A stretch of 64,000 bases of DNA from Streptomyces sp. NRRL S-455 (GTDB lineage Bacteria; Actinomycetota; Actinomycetes; Streptomycetales; Streptomycetaceae). Where the stretch lies: positions 1 to 64,000 of the forward strand of contig NZ_JOCT01000031.1 of NCBI RefSeq assembly GCF_000717875.1. The letters are read 5' to 3'. Below, in pieces: positions 16,254 through 25,697 of the stretch; position 1 is the first letter of the stretch, and every line of letters begins with the position of its first letter. The notes under the pieces are model-generated. The model was not told the DNA's origin. It ran no database searches and was given only the letters and a program-made list of their open reading frames with translations. The translations under genes and the position numbers were made by a program.

Positions 16254-17717
16254 TCAGACCATCAGCGCACGGTCCGTCGGCCGGATCGGCGCCGGCAGCT
16301 CGCTGGCACCCGTGAGGTGGCGGTCCACGCCGCGTGCCGCCGAACGGCCCTCGGCGATCGCCCAGACGATGAGCGACTGGCCGCGGCCGGCGTCACCCGC
16401 GACGAACACGCCCGGCACGTTGGTCTGGTAGTCGCCGTCGCGGGCGATGTTGCCGCGCTCGTCGAGCTCCAGGCCGAACTGGTCCACGAGGCCGTTGTCG
16501 CGGTCGGTGCCGGTGAAGCCCATGGCGAGGGTGACCAGCTGGGCGGGGATCTTGCGCTCGGTGCCCGGCTTCGGGGTCAGCTTGCCGTCGATGAACTCGA
16601 CCTCGGTGAGGTGCAGCCACTGGACGTTGCCGTCCTCGTCGCCCTCGAAGTGGGTCGTCGAGACCGAGTAGACGCGCTCGCCGCCCTCCTCGTGGGCCGA
16701 GGTGACCTTGTACAGCATGGGGAAGGTCGGCCACGGCTGGTTGACCGGGTGCCGCTCGTCGTTCGGGCGGGGCATGATCTCCAGCTGCGTGACGGAGGCC
16801 GCGCCCTGGCGGTGGGCGGTGCCCACGCAGTCCGCGCCGGTGTCGCCGCCGCCGATGACCACGACGTGCTTGCCCTCGGCCGAGATCGGGGGCGCCACGA
16901 AGTCGCCCTCCTGCACCTTGTTGGACAGGGGCAGGTACTCCATGGCCTGGTAGATGCCCTTGAGCTCGCGGCCGGGCACCGGCAGGTCACGGGCCGTGGT
17001 GGCGCCGACGGCCAGGACGACCGCGTCGTAGCGCTTCTTCAGGTCCGTGGCCTTGAGGTCGCGGCCGATCTCGATGCCCGTGCGGAAGCGGGTGCCCTCC
17101 GCGCGCATCTGCTCGATACGGCGGTTGATGTGCCGCTTCTCCATCTTGAACTCGGGGATGCCGTAGCGGAGGAGGCCTCCGATGCGGTCCGCGCGCTCGT
17201 AGACGGCGACGGTGTGGCCGGCGCGGGTCAGCTGCTGGGCGGCGGCGAGGCCCGCCGGGCCCGAGCCGACGACCGCGACGGTCTTGCCGGACAGGCGCTC
17301 CGGGATCTGCGGGGCGACGTCCCCGGTCTCCCACGCCTTGTCGATGATCGAGACCTCGACGTTCTTGATGGTGACCGGCGGCTGGTTGATGCCGAGCACA
17401 CACGCCGACTCACACGGGGCGGGGCACAGCCGGCCCGTGAACTCCGGGAAGTTGTTCGTCGCGTGCAGACGCTCCGAGGCGGCGGCCCAGTCCTCGCGGT
17501 AGGCGTAGTCGTTCCACTCGGGGATCAGGTTCCCGAGCGGGCAGCCGTTGTGGCAGAACGGGATGCCGCAGTCCATGCAGCGGCTGGCCTGCTTGCTGAT
17601 GATCGGCAGCAGGGAGCCGGGGACGTAGACCTCGTTCCAGTCCTTGACGCGCTCCTCGACGGGGCGGGACTTGGCGACCTCGCGCCCGTGGTTCAGGAAG
17701 CCCTTCGGGTCAGCCAT
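16254..17717 (-). CDS. gltD: Glutamate synthase (NADPH) small subunit
   Basis: The 487-aa beta subunit of glutamate synthase passes electrons from NADPH through FAD to the large subunit, for glutamine + 2-oxoglutarate to 2 glutamate. Four cysteines near the N-terminus (C47, C50, C55, C59 in [15 protein letters not shown]) bind a 4Fe-4S cluster, with a second set in [15 protein letters not shown]. The FAD-binding [13 protein letters not shown] and the NADPH-binding [13 protein letters not shown] follow. Its ATG lies inside the end of gltB (8-nt overlap, 17710-17717), so it is coupled to the large subunit. Length and order are as usual in Streptomyces. Confidence 0.97.
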   Translation of the reverse strand: MADPKGFLNHGREVAKSRPVEERVKDWNEVYVPGSLLPIISKQASRCMDCGIPFCHNGCPLGNLIPEWNDYAYREDWAAASERLHATNNFPEFTGRLCPAPCESACVLGINQPPVTIKNVEVSIIDKAWETGDVAPQIPERLSGKTVAVVGSGPAGLAAAQQLTRAGHTVAVYERADRIGGLLRYGIPEFKMEKRHINRRIEQMRAEGTRFRTGIEIGRDLKATDLKKRYDAVVLAVGATTARDLPVPGRELKGIYQAMEYLPLSNKVQEGDFVAPPISAEGKHVVVIGGGDTGADCVGTAHRQGAASVTQLEIMPRPNDERHPVNQPWPTFPMLYKVTSAHEEGGERVYSVSTTHFEGDEDGNVQWLHLTEVEFIDGKLTPKPGTERKIPAQLVTLAMGFTGTDRDNGLVDQFGLELDERGNIARDGDYQTNVPGVFVAGDAGRGQSLIVWAIAEGRSAARGVDRHLTGASELPAPIRPTDRALMV

Positions 17718-20700
17718 TGATCGCCGCCTCCATCATCTTCTCGTGGGTCTCGGTCTCGGACAGACCGGCTCGCTCGGCGGCGTCCTTGGCGGCGAGCACT
17801 GCCTTGTACGTGCTGGGGATGATCTTGCTGAAGCGCTCGACGGCGGTGTCCCACTCGGCCAGGAGCTTCTCGGCGACGGTGGAGCCCGTCTCCTCCTGGT
17901 GGCGGCGGACCACGTCGTGCAGCCACTGCTTGTCGGTGTCGTCCAGCGCCTCGACGGCGTCCAGGTTGCCGGCGTTGACGTTGTCCCGGTCGAGGTCGAT
18001 GACGTACGCGATACCGCCGGACATGCCGGCCGCGAAGTTGCGGCCGGTCTCGCCGAGCACCACCGCGTGACCACCGGTCATGTACTCGCAGCCGTGGTCG
18101 CCCACGCCCTCGGAGACGACCGTCGCGCCGGAGTTGCGGACGCAGAACCGCTCACCGGTCTTGCCGCGCAGGAACATCTCGCCGCCGGTGGCGCCGTAGC
18201 CGATGGTGTTGCCGGCGATGACGCTGTACTCGGCGAGGTGGTCGGCCGCGCGGTCCGGGCGGACCACGATCCGGCCGCCGGACAGGCCCTTGCCGACGTA
18301 GTCGTTGGCGTCGCCCTCCAGGCGCAGCGTGACACCGCGCGGCACGAACGCGCCGAAGGACTGGCCGGCGGAGCCGGTGAAGGTGATGTCGATGGTGTCG
18401 TCGGGCAGGCCCGCGCCACCGAACTTCTTGGTCACCTCGTGGCCGAGCATGGTGCCGACCGTGCGGTTGATGTTGCGGATCTGCACCTGGGCGCGGACCG
18501 GCTGGGCCTCGGTGGCGTCCGTGGCGGCGAGGGCGTCGGCGGCGAGCTTGATCAGCTCGTTGTCGAGCGCCTTCTCCAGGCCGTGGTCCTGCGCGATGAG
18601 CTGGTGGCGCACCGCGCCCTCGGGCAGCTCGGGCACGTGGAACAGCGGCTCCAGGTCCAGGCCCTGTGCCTTCCAGTGGTCGACCGCGCGGGTGACGTCG
18701 AGGGCCTCGGCGTGGCCGACGGCCTCCTCGATGGAGCGGAAGCCCAGCTCGGCGAGGATCTCGCGGACCTCTTCGGCGATGTACTGGAAGAAGTTCACGA
18801 CGTACTCGGCCTTGCCGGTGTACCGCTCGCGCAGGGTCGGGTTCTGCGTGGCGATGCCGACCGGGCAGGTGTCCAGGTGGCAGACGCGCATCATGACGCA
18901 GCCGGAGACGACGAGCGGCGCGGTCGCGAAACCGAACTCCTCGGCGCCGAGGAGCGCGGCGATGACGACGTCACGGCCGGTCTTCAGCTGGCCGTCGGTC
19001 TGGACCACGATCCGGTCGCGCAGGCCGTTGAGCAGCAGGGTCTGCTGGGTCTCGGCGAGGCCGAGCTCCCAGGGACCGCCGGCGTGCTTGAGCGAGGTGA
19101 GCGGCGAGGCACCCGTACCGCCGTCGTGGCCGGAGATGAGCACGACGTCCGCGTGCGCCTTGGACACACCCGCGGCGACCGTGCCGACGCCGACCTCGGA
19201 GACCAGCTTCACGTGAATCCGCGCCTGCGGGTTCGCGTTCTTCAGGTCGTGGATCAGCTGGGCCAGGTCCTCGATGGAGTAGATGTCGTGGTGCGGCGGC
19301 GGGGAGATCAGGCCCACGCCCGGCGTCGAGTGACGCGTCTTGGCGACCCACGGGTAGACCTTGTGGCCGGGCAGCTGACCGCCCTCGCCGGGCTTGGCGC
19401 CCTGGGCCATCTTGATCTGGATGTCGTCGGAGTTGACCAGGTACTCGGAGGTCACACCGAAGCGGCCGGAGGCGACCTGCTTGATGGACGACCGGCGGGC
19501 CGGGTCGTACAGCCGCTCCGGGTCCTCGCCGCCCTCACCGGTGTTGGACTTGCCGCCCAGCTGGTTCATGGCGATGGCGAGGGTCTCGTGCGCCTCCTGC
19601 GAGATGGAGCCGTACGACATGGCGCCCGTGGAGAAGCGCTTGACGATCTCGGAGACCGGCTCGACCTCGTCGATGGAGATCGGCTTGCGGTCCGACTTGA
19701 AGCCGAACAGGCCGCGCAGCGTCATCAGGCGCTCGGACTGCTCGTTCACACGCTCGGTGTACTTCTTGAAGATGTCGTAGCGGCCGGAGCGCGTGGAGTG
19801 CTGGAGGCGGAAGACCGTCTCCGGGTCGAACAGGTGCGGCTCGCCCTCGCGGCGCCACTGGTACTCGCCGCCGATGTCCAGCGCGCGGTGCGCCGGGGCG
19901 ATGCCGGAGGCCGGGTAGGCCTTGGCGTGGCGGGCGGCGACCTCCTTGGCGATGACGTCGATACCGACGCCGCCGATCTTGGTGGCGGTGCCGTTGAAGT
20001 ACTTCTCGACGAAGGCCTCGTCGAGACCGACGGCCTCGAAGACCTGGGCGCCGCGGTAGGAGGCGACGGTCGAGATGCCCATCTTGGACATGACCTTCAG
20101 CACGCCCTTGCCGAGGGCGTAGATGAGGTTGCGGATGGCCTTCTCGGGCTCGACGCCGGGCAGGAAGGTGCCGGCGCTGACCAGGTCCTCGACGGACTCC
20201 ATCGCCAGGTACGGGTTGACCGCGGCGGCGCCGTAGCCGATGAGCAGGGCGACGTGGTGGACCTCGCGGACGTCACCGGCCTCGACCAGCAGGCCCACCT
20301 GGGTGCGCTGCTTGGTGCGGATGAGGTGGTGGTGGACGGCCGCGGTGAGCAGCAGCGACGGGATCGGCGCGTGCTCGGCGTCCGAGTGGCGGTCCGACAG
20401 GACGATCAGCCGGGCGCCGTTCTCTATCGCGGCGTCGGCCTCGGCGCAGATCTCCTCGATGCGGGCGGCCAGCGCGTCACCGCCGCCGTGCACCCGGTAC
20501 AGGCCGGACAGGGTCGCGGCCTTGAAGCCGGGCATGTCGCCGTCGGCGTTGATGTGGATGAGCTTGGCCAGCTCGTCGTTGTCGATGACCGGGAAGGGCA
20601 GCACGACGCTGCGGCAGGAGGCCGCGTTCGGGTCGAGCAGATTGCCCTGCGGGCCCAGCGCGGAACGCAGCGAGGTGACGAGCTCCTCGCGGATGGCGTC

Positions 20701-22308
20701 CAGCGGCGGGTTGGTGACCTGCGCGAACAGCTGGGTGAAGTAGTCGAAGAGCAGGCGCGGGCGGTCCGACAGCGCGGCGATCGGCGAGTCGGTGCCCATC
20801 GAGCCGATCGGCTCGGCACCGGCCTTGGCCATCGGCGCGAGGATGACGCGCAGCTCCTCCTCGGTGTAGCCGAAGGTCTGCTGGCGGCGGGTGACCGAGG
20901 CGTGGGTGTGGACGATGTGCTCGCGCTCGGGCAGGTCGCCCAGCTCGATCTCGCCGGCCTCCAGCCACTCCCCGTAGGGGTTCTCGGCGGCGAGCTCGGC
21001 CTTGATCTCGTCGTCCTCGATGATGCGGTGCTCGGCGGTGTCGACGAGGAACATGCGGCCGGGCTGGAGGCGGCCCTTGCGGACGACCTTGGAGGGGTCG
21101 ATGTCCAGGACGCCGACCTCGGAGCCGAGGACGACCAGGCCGTCGTCGGTGACCCAGTAGCGGCCGGGGCGCAGTCCGTTGCGGTCGAGGACCGCGCCGA
21201 CCTGGGTGCCGTCGGTGAAGGTGACACAGGCCGGGCCGTCCCAGGGCTCCATCATCGTGGAGTGGTACTGGTAGAAGGCGCGCCGGGCCGGGTCCATGGA
21301 GTCGTGGTTCTCCCACGCCTCGGGGATCATCATCAGCACGGAGTGCGGCAGCGAGCGGCCGCCCAGGTGCAGCAGCTCCAGGACCTCGTCGAAGGAGGCG
21401 GAGTCGGAGGCGTCCGGCGTGCAGACCGGGAAGATCCGCTCGATGGCCTTGTCGTCGGAGCCGAACAGGTCGGAGACCAGCTGCGACTCACGCGCCCGCA
21501 TCCAGTTGCGGTTGCCCATGACCGTGTTGATCTCACCGTTGTGCGCGACGAAGCGGTACGGGTGGGCCAGCGGCCAGGACGGGAACGTGTTCGTCGAGAA
21601 CCGGGAGTGCACGAGCGCGATCGCGGAGGCGAAGCGGCGGTCGGACAGGTCCGGGAAGAAGGGCTCCAGCTGGCCGGTGGTCAGCATGCCCTTGTAGACG
21701 ATGGTCCGCGCCGACAGCGACGGGAAGTAGACGCCGGCCTCGCGCTCGGCGCGCTTGCGCAGCACGAAGGCCTTGCGGTCGAGGGCGATGCCCTCCGAAG
21801 TGCCGTCGCTGACGAAGATCTGGCGGAAGACCGGCATGGTCGACCGGGCGGTGGCACCCAGCAGCTGGGGCGCGACGGGCACCTCGCGCCAGCCGAGGAC
21901 GGTGAGGCCCTCGTCGGCCGCGATCGTCTCGATCTGCGCGACGGCCTCAGCGGTGGCCTCCTCCGGCAGGAAGGCGATGCCGACGGCGTAGGCACCGGCC
22001 GCGGGCAGTTCGAATCCGGCCACGTCACGGAAGAAGGCGTCCGGGACCTGCGACAGGATTCCGGCGCCGTCGCCGGAGTCGGGCTCGGAGCCGGTGGCAC
22101 CGCGGTGTTCCAGGTTGCGCAGGACGGTCAGAGCCTGCTCGACCAGGGTGTGGGACGCCTCGCCGGTGAGGGTGGCGACGAAGCCGACGCCACAGGCGTC
22201 GTGCTCGTTGCGGGGGTCGTACATACCCTGCGCAGCAGGGCGAGCATCCATGAACGACCAGTTCTGGCCATTCGCGGAGTGCTGGGACGGCTGGCGCGGC
22301 GTACGCAT
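17710..22308 (-). CDS. gltB: Glutamate synthase (NADPH) large subunit
   Basis: The alpha subunit of 1532 aa releases ammonia from glutamine and adds it to 2-oxoglutarate. The class II amidotransferase nucleophile is C39 ([10 protein letters not shown]), exposed after removal of a propeptide. The central domain, the FMN domain ([10 protein letters not shown], then [12 protein letters not shown]) and the 3Fe-4S cysteines in [19 protein letters not shown] are intact, and the C-terminal GXGXG beta-helix domain ends the protein. ATG at 22308 with GGGAGAG upstream. The upstream region is unusually long (379 bp to the next gene) and holds one strong and one weaker GlnR-like site, so nitrogen control is likely. 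Confidence 0.97.
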   Translation of the reverse strand: MRTPRQPSQHSANGQNWSFMDARPAAQGMYDPRNEHDACGVGFVATLTGEASHTLVEQALTVLRNLEHRGATGSEPDSGDGAGILSQVPDAFFRDVAGFELPAAGAYAVGIAFLPEEATAEAVAQIETIAADEGLTVLGWREVPVAPQLLGATARSTMPVFRQIFVSDGTSEGIALDRKAFVLRKRAEREAGVYFPSLSARTIVYKGMLTTGQLEPFFPDLSDRRFASAIALVHSRFSTNTFPSWPLAHPYRFVAHNGEINTVMGNRNWMRARESQLVSDLFGSDDKAIERIFPVCTPDASDSASFDEVLELLHLGGRSLPHSVLMMIPEAWENHDSMDPARRAFYQYHSTMMEPWDGPACVTFTDGTQVGAVLDRNGLRPGRYWVTDDGLVVLGSEVGVLDIDPSKVVRKGRLQPGRMFLVDTAEHRIIEDDEIKAELAAENPYGEWLEAGEIELGDLPEREHIVHTHASVTRRQQTFGYTEEELRVILAPMAKAGAEPIGSMGTDSPIAALSDRPRLLFDYFTQLFAQVTNPPLDAIREELVTSLRSALGPQGNLLDPNAASCRSVVLPFPVIDNDELAKLIHINADGDMPGFKAATLSGLYRVHGGGDALAARIEEICAEADAAIENGARLIVLSDRHSDAEHAPIPSLLLTAAVHHHLIRTKQRTQVGLLVEAGDVREVHHVALLIGYGAAAVNPYLAMESVEDLVSAGTFLPGVEPEKAIRNLIYALGKGVLKVMSKMGISTVASYRGAQVFEAVGLDEAFVEKYFNGTATKIGGVGIDVIAKEVAARHAKAYPASGIAPAHRALDIGGEYQWRREGEPHLFDPETVFRLQHSTRSGRYDIFKKYTERVNEQSERLMTLRGLFGFKSDRKPISIDEVEPVSEIVKRFSTGAMSYGSISQEAHETLAIAMNQLGGKSNTGEGGEDPERLYDPARRSSIKQVASGRFGVTSEYLVNSDDIQIKMAQGAKPGEGGQLPGHKVYPWVAKTRHSTPGVGLISPPPHHDIYSIEDLAQLIHDLKNANPQARIHVKLVSEVGVGTVAAGVSKAHADVVLISGHDGGTGASPLTSLKHAGGPWELGLAETQQTLLLNGLRDRIVVQTDGQLKTGRDVVIAALLGAEEFGFATAPLVVSGCVMMRVCHLDTCPVGIATQNPTLRERYTGKAEYVVNFFQYIAEEVREILAELGFRSIEEAVGHAEALDVTRAVDHWKAQGLDLEPLFHVPELPEGAVRHQLIAQDHGLEKALDNELIKLAADALAATDATEAQPVRAQVQIRNINRTVGTMLGHEVTKKFGGAGLPDDTIDITFTGSAGQSFGAFVPRGVTLRLEGDANDYVGKGLSGGRIVVRPDRAADHLAEYSVIAGNTIGYGATGGEMFLRGKTGERFCVRNSGATVVSEGVGDHGCEYMTGGHAVVLGETGRNFAAGMSGGIAYVIDLDRDNVNAGNLDAVEALDDTDKQWLHDVVRRHQEETGSTVAEKLLAEWDTAVERFSKIIPSTYKAVLAAKDAAERAGLSETETHEKMMEAAING

Positions 22309-22380
22309 CGGCTCTCCCGTCGTCGTCAGGTGGCATATGCAAGTGCCGAGGGACGACGCTGGCCCTCGCGTGATCGCAAA

Positions 22381-22396
22381 ATTTCGTGCAGGTTAC
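22381..22396 (-). promoter_or_regulatory. Second, weaker GlnR-like half box before gltB
   Basis: On the minus strand GTAAC, six bases, then GAAAT: the gTnAc-n6-GaAAc arrangement of actinobacterial GlnR sites, followed after six more bases by ATCAC (4 of 5 matches). It is about 73-88 bp upstream of the gltB start. Confidence 0.45.
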
Positions 22397-22622
22397 ATGA
22401 TGGAGCGGTTCTCGGGAACCGGGATAATCCGTTCCAGCATGCGGACACCGCGGGTGTGCGGCAGGGGTTCCGCACCAGCAGTGGAGGCTGTAGGGGGGCC
22501 GCACGGAACGATCGGGTGAGATCGTCATTCGTCGGCCCGGGGGCGGGACGGGCGCCTTCGCCCACCCCGCTGAGTGCGCGGCGAGCCTCATTGCCCACAG
22601 CGCTTACGGCTCATGCCCGGTG

Positions 22623-22660
22623 GTCATGCATCTGAAACCAGCGAGTAACGGCTATTTATG
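22623..22660. promoter_or_regulatory. GlnR-type nitrogen operator
   Basis: Plus strand: GTCAT (22623-27), n6, GAAAC (22634-38), n6, GTAAC (22645-49), n6, TTATG (22656-60). The inner pair matches the published GlnR pattern gTnAc-n6-GaAAc exactly and all four half sites keep the 11-bp phase. It lies 315-352 bp upstream of gltB and just past the VIT gene. GlnR control of gltBD is the simplest reading. Confidence 0.6.
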
Positions 22661-22675
22661 CGGCCCATCGCATAA
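22656..22675 (-). terminator. Hairpin after the VIT-family gene
   Basis: TTATGCG (22656-22662) and CGCATAA (22669-22675) pair perfectly with a 6-nt loop, 13 nt past the VIT stop on the minus strand. It partly overlaps the last half site of the GlnR-like box. Confidence 0.55.
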
Positions 22676-22687
22676 GCGCAAGCCGAG

Positions 22688-23419
22688 CTATCCTACGGCC
22701 GTCCCGAACAAGGTGCCCAGGGCGTACGTCACACCGGCCGCCGCACCTCCCAGGAACAGCTGCCGCAGCCCGCTGTACCACCAGGTCCGCGCCGTCACCC
22801 GGGCCACGACCGCACCGCACAGGAAGAGACCGAGCAGCGCCGAGAGCACGGCCGGCCAGAGGTTGCCGGCACCCAGCAGATACGGCAGTACGGGCACGAG
22901 TGCGCCCAGCGCGAAGGAGCCGAAGCTGGACACCGCGGCCACGGTGGGCGAGGGCAGATCGCCGGGGTCGATACCCAGCTCCTCCCGGGCGTGGATCTCG
23001 AGCGCCTGCTCGGGATCCTTCGAGAGCTGCCGGGCGACCTTGTCGGCCAGCTCCGGCTCGACCCCTCTCGCCCGGTAGAGCGCGGCGAGCTCGGCCTCCT
23101 CGTCCTTCGGGTGTTTGCGCAGCTCACGCCGCTCCACGTCCAGCTCGGCCTCGACGAGCTCGCGCTGCGAGGCTACGGAGGTGTACTCACCCGCGGCCAT
23201 GGAGAAGGCGCCGGCGGCCAGGCCCGCGAGTCCGCTGAGCACGATGGTGTTCTGGCTGACCGACCCGCCGGCGACACCGGTCATGAGCGCGAGATTGGAG
23301 ACGAGACCGTCCATCGCACCGAACACCGCGGGACGCAGCCAGCCGCCGTTCACGTCCCGGTGGGTGTGGTTGTCCCGGTGCGCCTCGTGCAGCGTCGCCT
23401 CGGTCTCGATGATGGCCAT
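22688..23419 (-). CDS. VIT1/CCC1-family Fe/Mn transporter
   Basis: A 243-aa membrane protein of the vacuolar-iron-transporter family, which exports or sequesters Fe(II)/Mn(II). Family features: the first TM with GAMDGLVSNLALMTGVAGG, TM2 with GLAGLAAGAFSMAAGEYTSVASQRE, a long charged cytoplasmic helical region (residues about 85-150, rich in E and K, the metal-binding domain of VIT proteins), then three C-terminal TM helices. Intact and of usual length. ATG at 23419 with GTGGGGATC upstream. An iron-box-like sequence sits 101-119 bp before the start, so the gene may be under DmdR/IdeR iron control. Confidence 0.9.
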   Translation of the reverse strand: MAIIETEATLHEAHRDNHTHRDVNGGWLRPAVFGAMDGLVSNLALMTGVAGGSVSQNTIVLSGLAGLAAGAFSMAAGEYTSVASQRELVEAELDVERRELRKHPKDEEAELAALYRARGVEPELADKVARQLSKDPEQALEIHAREELGIDPGDLPSPTVAAVSSFGSFALGALVPVLPYLLGAGNLWPAVLSALLGLFLCGAVVARVTARTWWYSGLRQLFLGGAAAGVTYALGTLFGTAVG

Positions 23420-23519
23420 GAAAGATCCCCACTCCCCGCCGCCGGAACGACTCTTTGGACGAGTTCCAGTTTTTTACAACCCCCAAAGTACGTCGCGAAT
23501 TCCGCTCCCGCCAGCAAGG

Positions 23520-23538
23520 AAAGGCTGGGCTAACCTGC
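23520..23538 (-). promoter_or_regulatory. Iron-box-like (DmdR/IdeR) site
   Basis: Minus strand GCAGGTTAGCCCAGCCTTT compared with the consensus TTAGGTTAGGCTAACCTAA matches at 12 of 19 positions by eye, including the whole AGGTTAG core. It is 101 bp upstream of a transporter whose family moves iron, which raises its likelihood. Confidence 0.45.
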
Positions 23539-23696
23539 GGTTTTGCCGTTTCGAATGATCACGCACGACCCCGCAGCCGCCGACGACGAAACAGCCCCAC
23601 CGGAGACCAGGACCCTTCAGGTGACAGTCACGGACGGTGCGCGGGTGGGAGACACCGGGCCCGAAGGCGAAGCCGAGGCCGAAGGACCGACACACA

Positions 23697-23730
23697 CAGA
23701 GGGCGCCCGGCGATCTCCGGGCGCCCTCTG
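23697..23730 (-). terminator. Terminator of lgt
   Basis: Perfect 14-nt arms CAGAGGGCGCCCGG and CCGGGCGCCCTCTG around a CGATCT loop, 22 nt past the lgt stop. Confidence 0.8.
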
Positions 23731-23751
23731 ACCATCACGTACGGCAGACCG

Positions 23752-24726
23752 TCAGGTCTTCTTCCCCGACCCGGCCTCGTTCTTGACCTCGCCCTCGGCG
23801 TCGCCGTCCTCGCCCCCGGTGTCGGCCGCGCTCTCGCTGTCCGCCGTGCTCCCGCTGTCCGCCGTGCTCTCGTCGTCGGCCTTGTCGTCCACCGCGGCTT
23901 CACCGCCGGAGGCAGCAGGCTCCACCACGGCCTCCCGGCCCGGCCGCTTCTTCGCCGACAGCACGAGGTAGGTGACCGCGAGCAGGAAGACGATGATCGC
24001 GGTCCACACGTTGAGCCGCAGCCCCAGGATGTGGTGGGCGTCGTCGACCCGCATGTACTCGATCCAGGCCCGGCCCGCACAGTACGAGGCGACGTACAGC
24101 GCGAACGCCCGGCCGTGCCCGAGCCGGAAGCGGCGGTCCGCCCAGATGACCAGCAGCGCGACGCCGATGCACCACAGCGACTCGTACAGGAACGTCGGGT
24201 GGTACGTGCCCGGCACCCGCCCGTCGGCGGAGGACGTGATCTCCAGGGCCCACGGCAGGTCGGTGGGCTTTCCGTACAGCTCCTGGTTGAACCAGTTGCC
24301 CCAGCGGCCGAGTGCCTGGGCGAGGGCGATGCCCGGCGCGACGGCGTCGGCGTACGCCGGCATCGGGATGCCCCGGCGCCGGCAGCCGATCCAGGCACCC
24401 AGCGCGCCGAGCGCGATCGCCCCCCAGATGCCGAGGCCGCCCTCCCAGATCTTGAAGGCGTCCACCCAGTCGCGGCCCTCGCTGAAGTACAGCTCGTAGT
24501 CCGTGATCACGTGGTAGAGCCGGCCGCCGACCAGGCCGAAGGGCACGGCCCAGACAGCGATGTCGGCCACCGTGCCGGCCCGCCCGCCACGGGCGATCCA
24601 GCGCCTGTTGCCGAGCCATACGGCTACGAAGACGCCGATGATGATGCAGAACGCGTAGCCGCGCAGCGGAATGGGGCCGAGGTACAGCACCCCGCGCGAC
24701 GGGCTGGGAATGTAGGCAAGTTCCAT
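23752..24726 (-). CDS. lgt: Prolipoprotein diacylglyceryl transferase
   Basis: The 324-aa integral membrane enzyme attaches diacylglycerol from phosphatidylglycerol to the lipobox cysteine of prolipoproteins, the first maturation step; the next enzyme, LspA, is encoded at 62264. The family signature GRWGNWFNQELYG (about residues 140-152) contains the catalytic Arg and the conserved Asn; WIEYMRVDD and YHPTFLYESLW are further Lgt blocks. About seven TM helices. The last 60 residues are an acidic, disordered tail with near-repeats of STADS, longer than in E. coli but common in Streptomyces. ATG at 24726. Confidence 0.96.
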   Translation of the reverse strand: MELAYIPSPSRGVLYLGPIPLRGYAFCIIIGVFVAVWLGNRRWIARGGRAGTVADIAVWAVPFGLVGGRLYHVITDYELYFSEGRDWVDAFKIWEGGLGIWGAIALGALGAWIGCRRRGIPMPAYADAVAPGIALAQALGRWGNWFNQELYGKPTDLPWALEITSSADGRVPGTYHPTFLYESLWCIGVALLVIWADRRFRLGHGRAFALYVASYCAGRAWIEYMRVDDAHHILGLRLNVWTAIIVFLLAVTYLVLSAKKRPGREAVVEPAASGGEAAVDDKADDESTADSGSTADSESAADTGGEDGDAEGEVKNEAGSGKKT

Positions 24727-24746
24727 GGCAAGGTCGACGCTACCGT

Positions 24747-24777
24747 GCCGGGCCGGGGCCGCGGCGGGCAGCCCGGC
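24747..24777 (-). terminator. Hairpin between the DsbA-like gene and lgt
   Basis: GCCGGGC (24747-24753) and GCCCGGC (24771-24777) pair with a 17-nt GC-rich loop, 34-64 nt past the stop of the upstream DsbA-like gene. Confidence 0.45.
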
Positions 24778-24810
24778 TACGGGTCCATAACAGGCGCGTG
24801 AGAAGGGGCC

Positions 24811-25611
24811 TTACCCCTTGTTCTGCTCCTCGTTCCGCTGTTTGTCCTTCTCCTGCACCATCTTCTTCAGCTTCGCCGGGGTCATCGTGCTGTCCTGGTA
24901 GATGTTCTCGCCGTCGAACAGCACGGTCGGCGTGCCCGAGAAGCCGCCCTTGTCGAAGGCCTGGTGCGACTTGTCGACCCAGCCGTTGTGCGTGCCCTTC
25001 TCCACACACTGGCGGAAGGCGGGGCTGTCCAGGCCGTCGACCTTGCCGGCCAGTTCGATCAGCTTGCCGGTGTCGGCGTAGGCGTCGTCGACCTCCGGGG
25101 GCTGGTTGTCGAAGAGCACGTCGTGGTACGCGGGGAACTTCCCCGCGTCCTGGGCGCAGGCCGCGGCGTTGGCCGCGTTGCGGGAGCCGGTACCGCGCAT
25201 GTTGCCGTCGATGAGGGTGACCAGGTGGTACTCGACCTTGAGCTGTCCGGCTTCGGTCAGCTCGTGGATCACCGGCCGGTACGCCGTCTCGAAGGACTTG
25301 CAGGCCGGGCAGCGGAAGTCCTCCCACACCGTGAGCGTGGACCGGGCGCTGTCCTTGCCGACCGGGATGGCGAGGCCGTCCTTGCCCTGAGCTCCCGAGG
25401 GAGCCACGACCGGGCCCGACGCCTCGCTGTCGTCGTCCTTTCCGGCGTTGGCGGCGACGACGCCGATCACCGCCGCGAGCCCCAGGACGGCGACGACGGC
25501 CCCGCCCACGATCAGCGCGCGCCGGCGCTTCTCCGCGGACTTCTGCTTCTCGCGCTCGACCGCCAGCCGCTCCCGGGCGGTGCGCTTTCCCTCATGGTTC
25601 TTCTCGCTCAC
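24811..25611 (-). CDS. Membrane-anchored DsbA/thioredoxin-like oxidoreductase
   Basis: A 266-aa extracytoplasmic thiol-disulfide protein. It has a charged N-terminal cytoplasmic segment (residues 1-31, Lys/Arg/Glu-rich), one TM helix (about 32-54), then a thioredoxin-fold domain with the active site C101-P-A-C104 (EDFRCPACKSFE) and an insertion typical of DsbA (thioredoxin_4 family). The cis-Pro loop is GGFSGTPTVLFDG. The GTG at 25611 (MSEKNHEGKRTARERL) is chosen because upstream codons are within the trpA terminator. A second protein of the same design lies at 53831. It may keep exported proteins correctly disulfide-bonded. Confidence 0.88.
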   Translation of the reverse strand: MSEKNHEGKRTARERLAVEREKQKSAEKRRRALIVGGAVVAVLGLAAVIGVVAANAGKDDDSEASGPVVAPSGAQGKDGLAIPVGKDSARSTLTVWEDFRCPACKSFETAYRPVIHELTEAGQLKVEYHLVTLIDGNMRGTGSRNAANAAACAQDAGKFPAYHDVLFDNQPPEVDDAYADTGKLIELAGKVDGLDSPAFRQCVEKGTHNGWVDKSHQAFDKGGFSGTPTVLFDGENIYQDSTMTPAKLKKMVQEKDKQRNEEQNKG

Positions 25612-25625
25612 ACCCCGGAAACGAA

Positions 25626-25652
25626 CCGGGGAGGCGCACCGCGCCTCCCCGG
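25626..25652 (-). terminator. Terminator of the trpCMBA unit
   Basis: Perfect 12-nt arms CCGGGGAGGCGC and GCGCCTCCCCGG with an ACC loop, 46 nt past the trpA stop and 15 nt before the DsbA-like start. Confidence 0.8.
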
Positions 25653-25697
25653 CCCCAGGTCCACCCGTACGAGGGACCCGTATGACTACCCGGTTTC

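Larger units (their letters stand above)
22309..22687 (-). promoter_or_regulatory. Long upstream/leader region of gltBD
   Basis: There is no convincing gene in these 379 bases; the small ORFs here have no ribosome site and no recognisable product. It holds the GlnR-like boxes at 22381-22396 and 22623-22660, a hairpin after the VIT gene at 22656-22675, and a near-palindrome GGTTCTCGGGAACC at 22407-22420. If the strong GlnR-like box is the active one, the gltB message would carry a leader of up to about 250 nt. A small RNA cannot be excluded. Confidence 0.5.
23420..23751. other. Intergenic region between the VIT gene and lgt
   Basis: 332 bases without a gene I can support. It holds the VIT promoter region with the iron-box-like site (23520-23538), an AT-richer patch with a T6 run near 23470, and the strong lgt terminator hairpin (23697-23730). 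A 62-codon plus-strand ORF at 23543-23731 has no ribosome site and runs through the terminator. Confidence 0.6.

Noticed and set aside
22326..22598. Minus-strand small ORFs upstream of gltB.
   Set aside because: No ribosome site, low-complexity translation, and overlap with the promoter elements.
17644..22635. A 1663-codon open frame on the plus strand across gltBD.
   Set aside because: It is the antisense shadow of gltB/gltD, low in recognisable motifs and rich in V, G, D, L and A as such shadows are; gltB and gltD are unmistakable.
23543..23731. A 62-codon plus-strand ORF between the VIT gene and lgt.
   Set aside because: No ribosome site, runs through the lgt terminator hairpin, and has no recognisable sequence.
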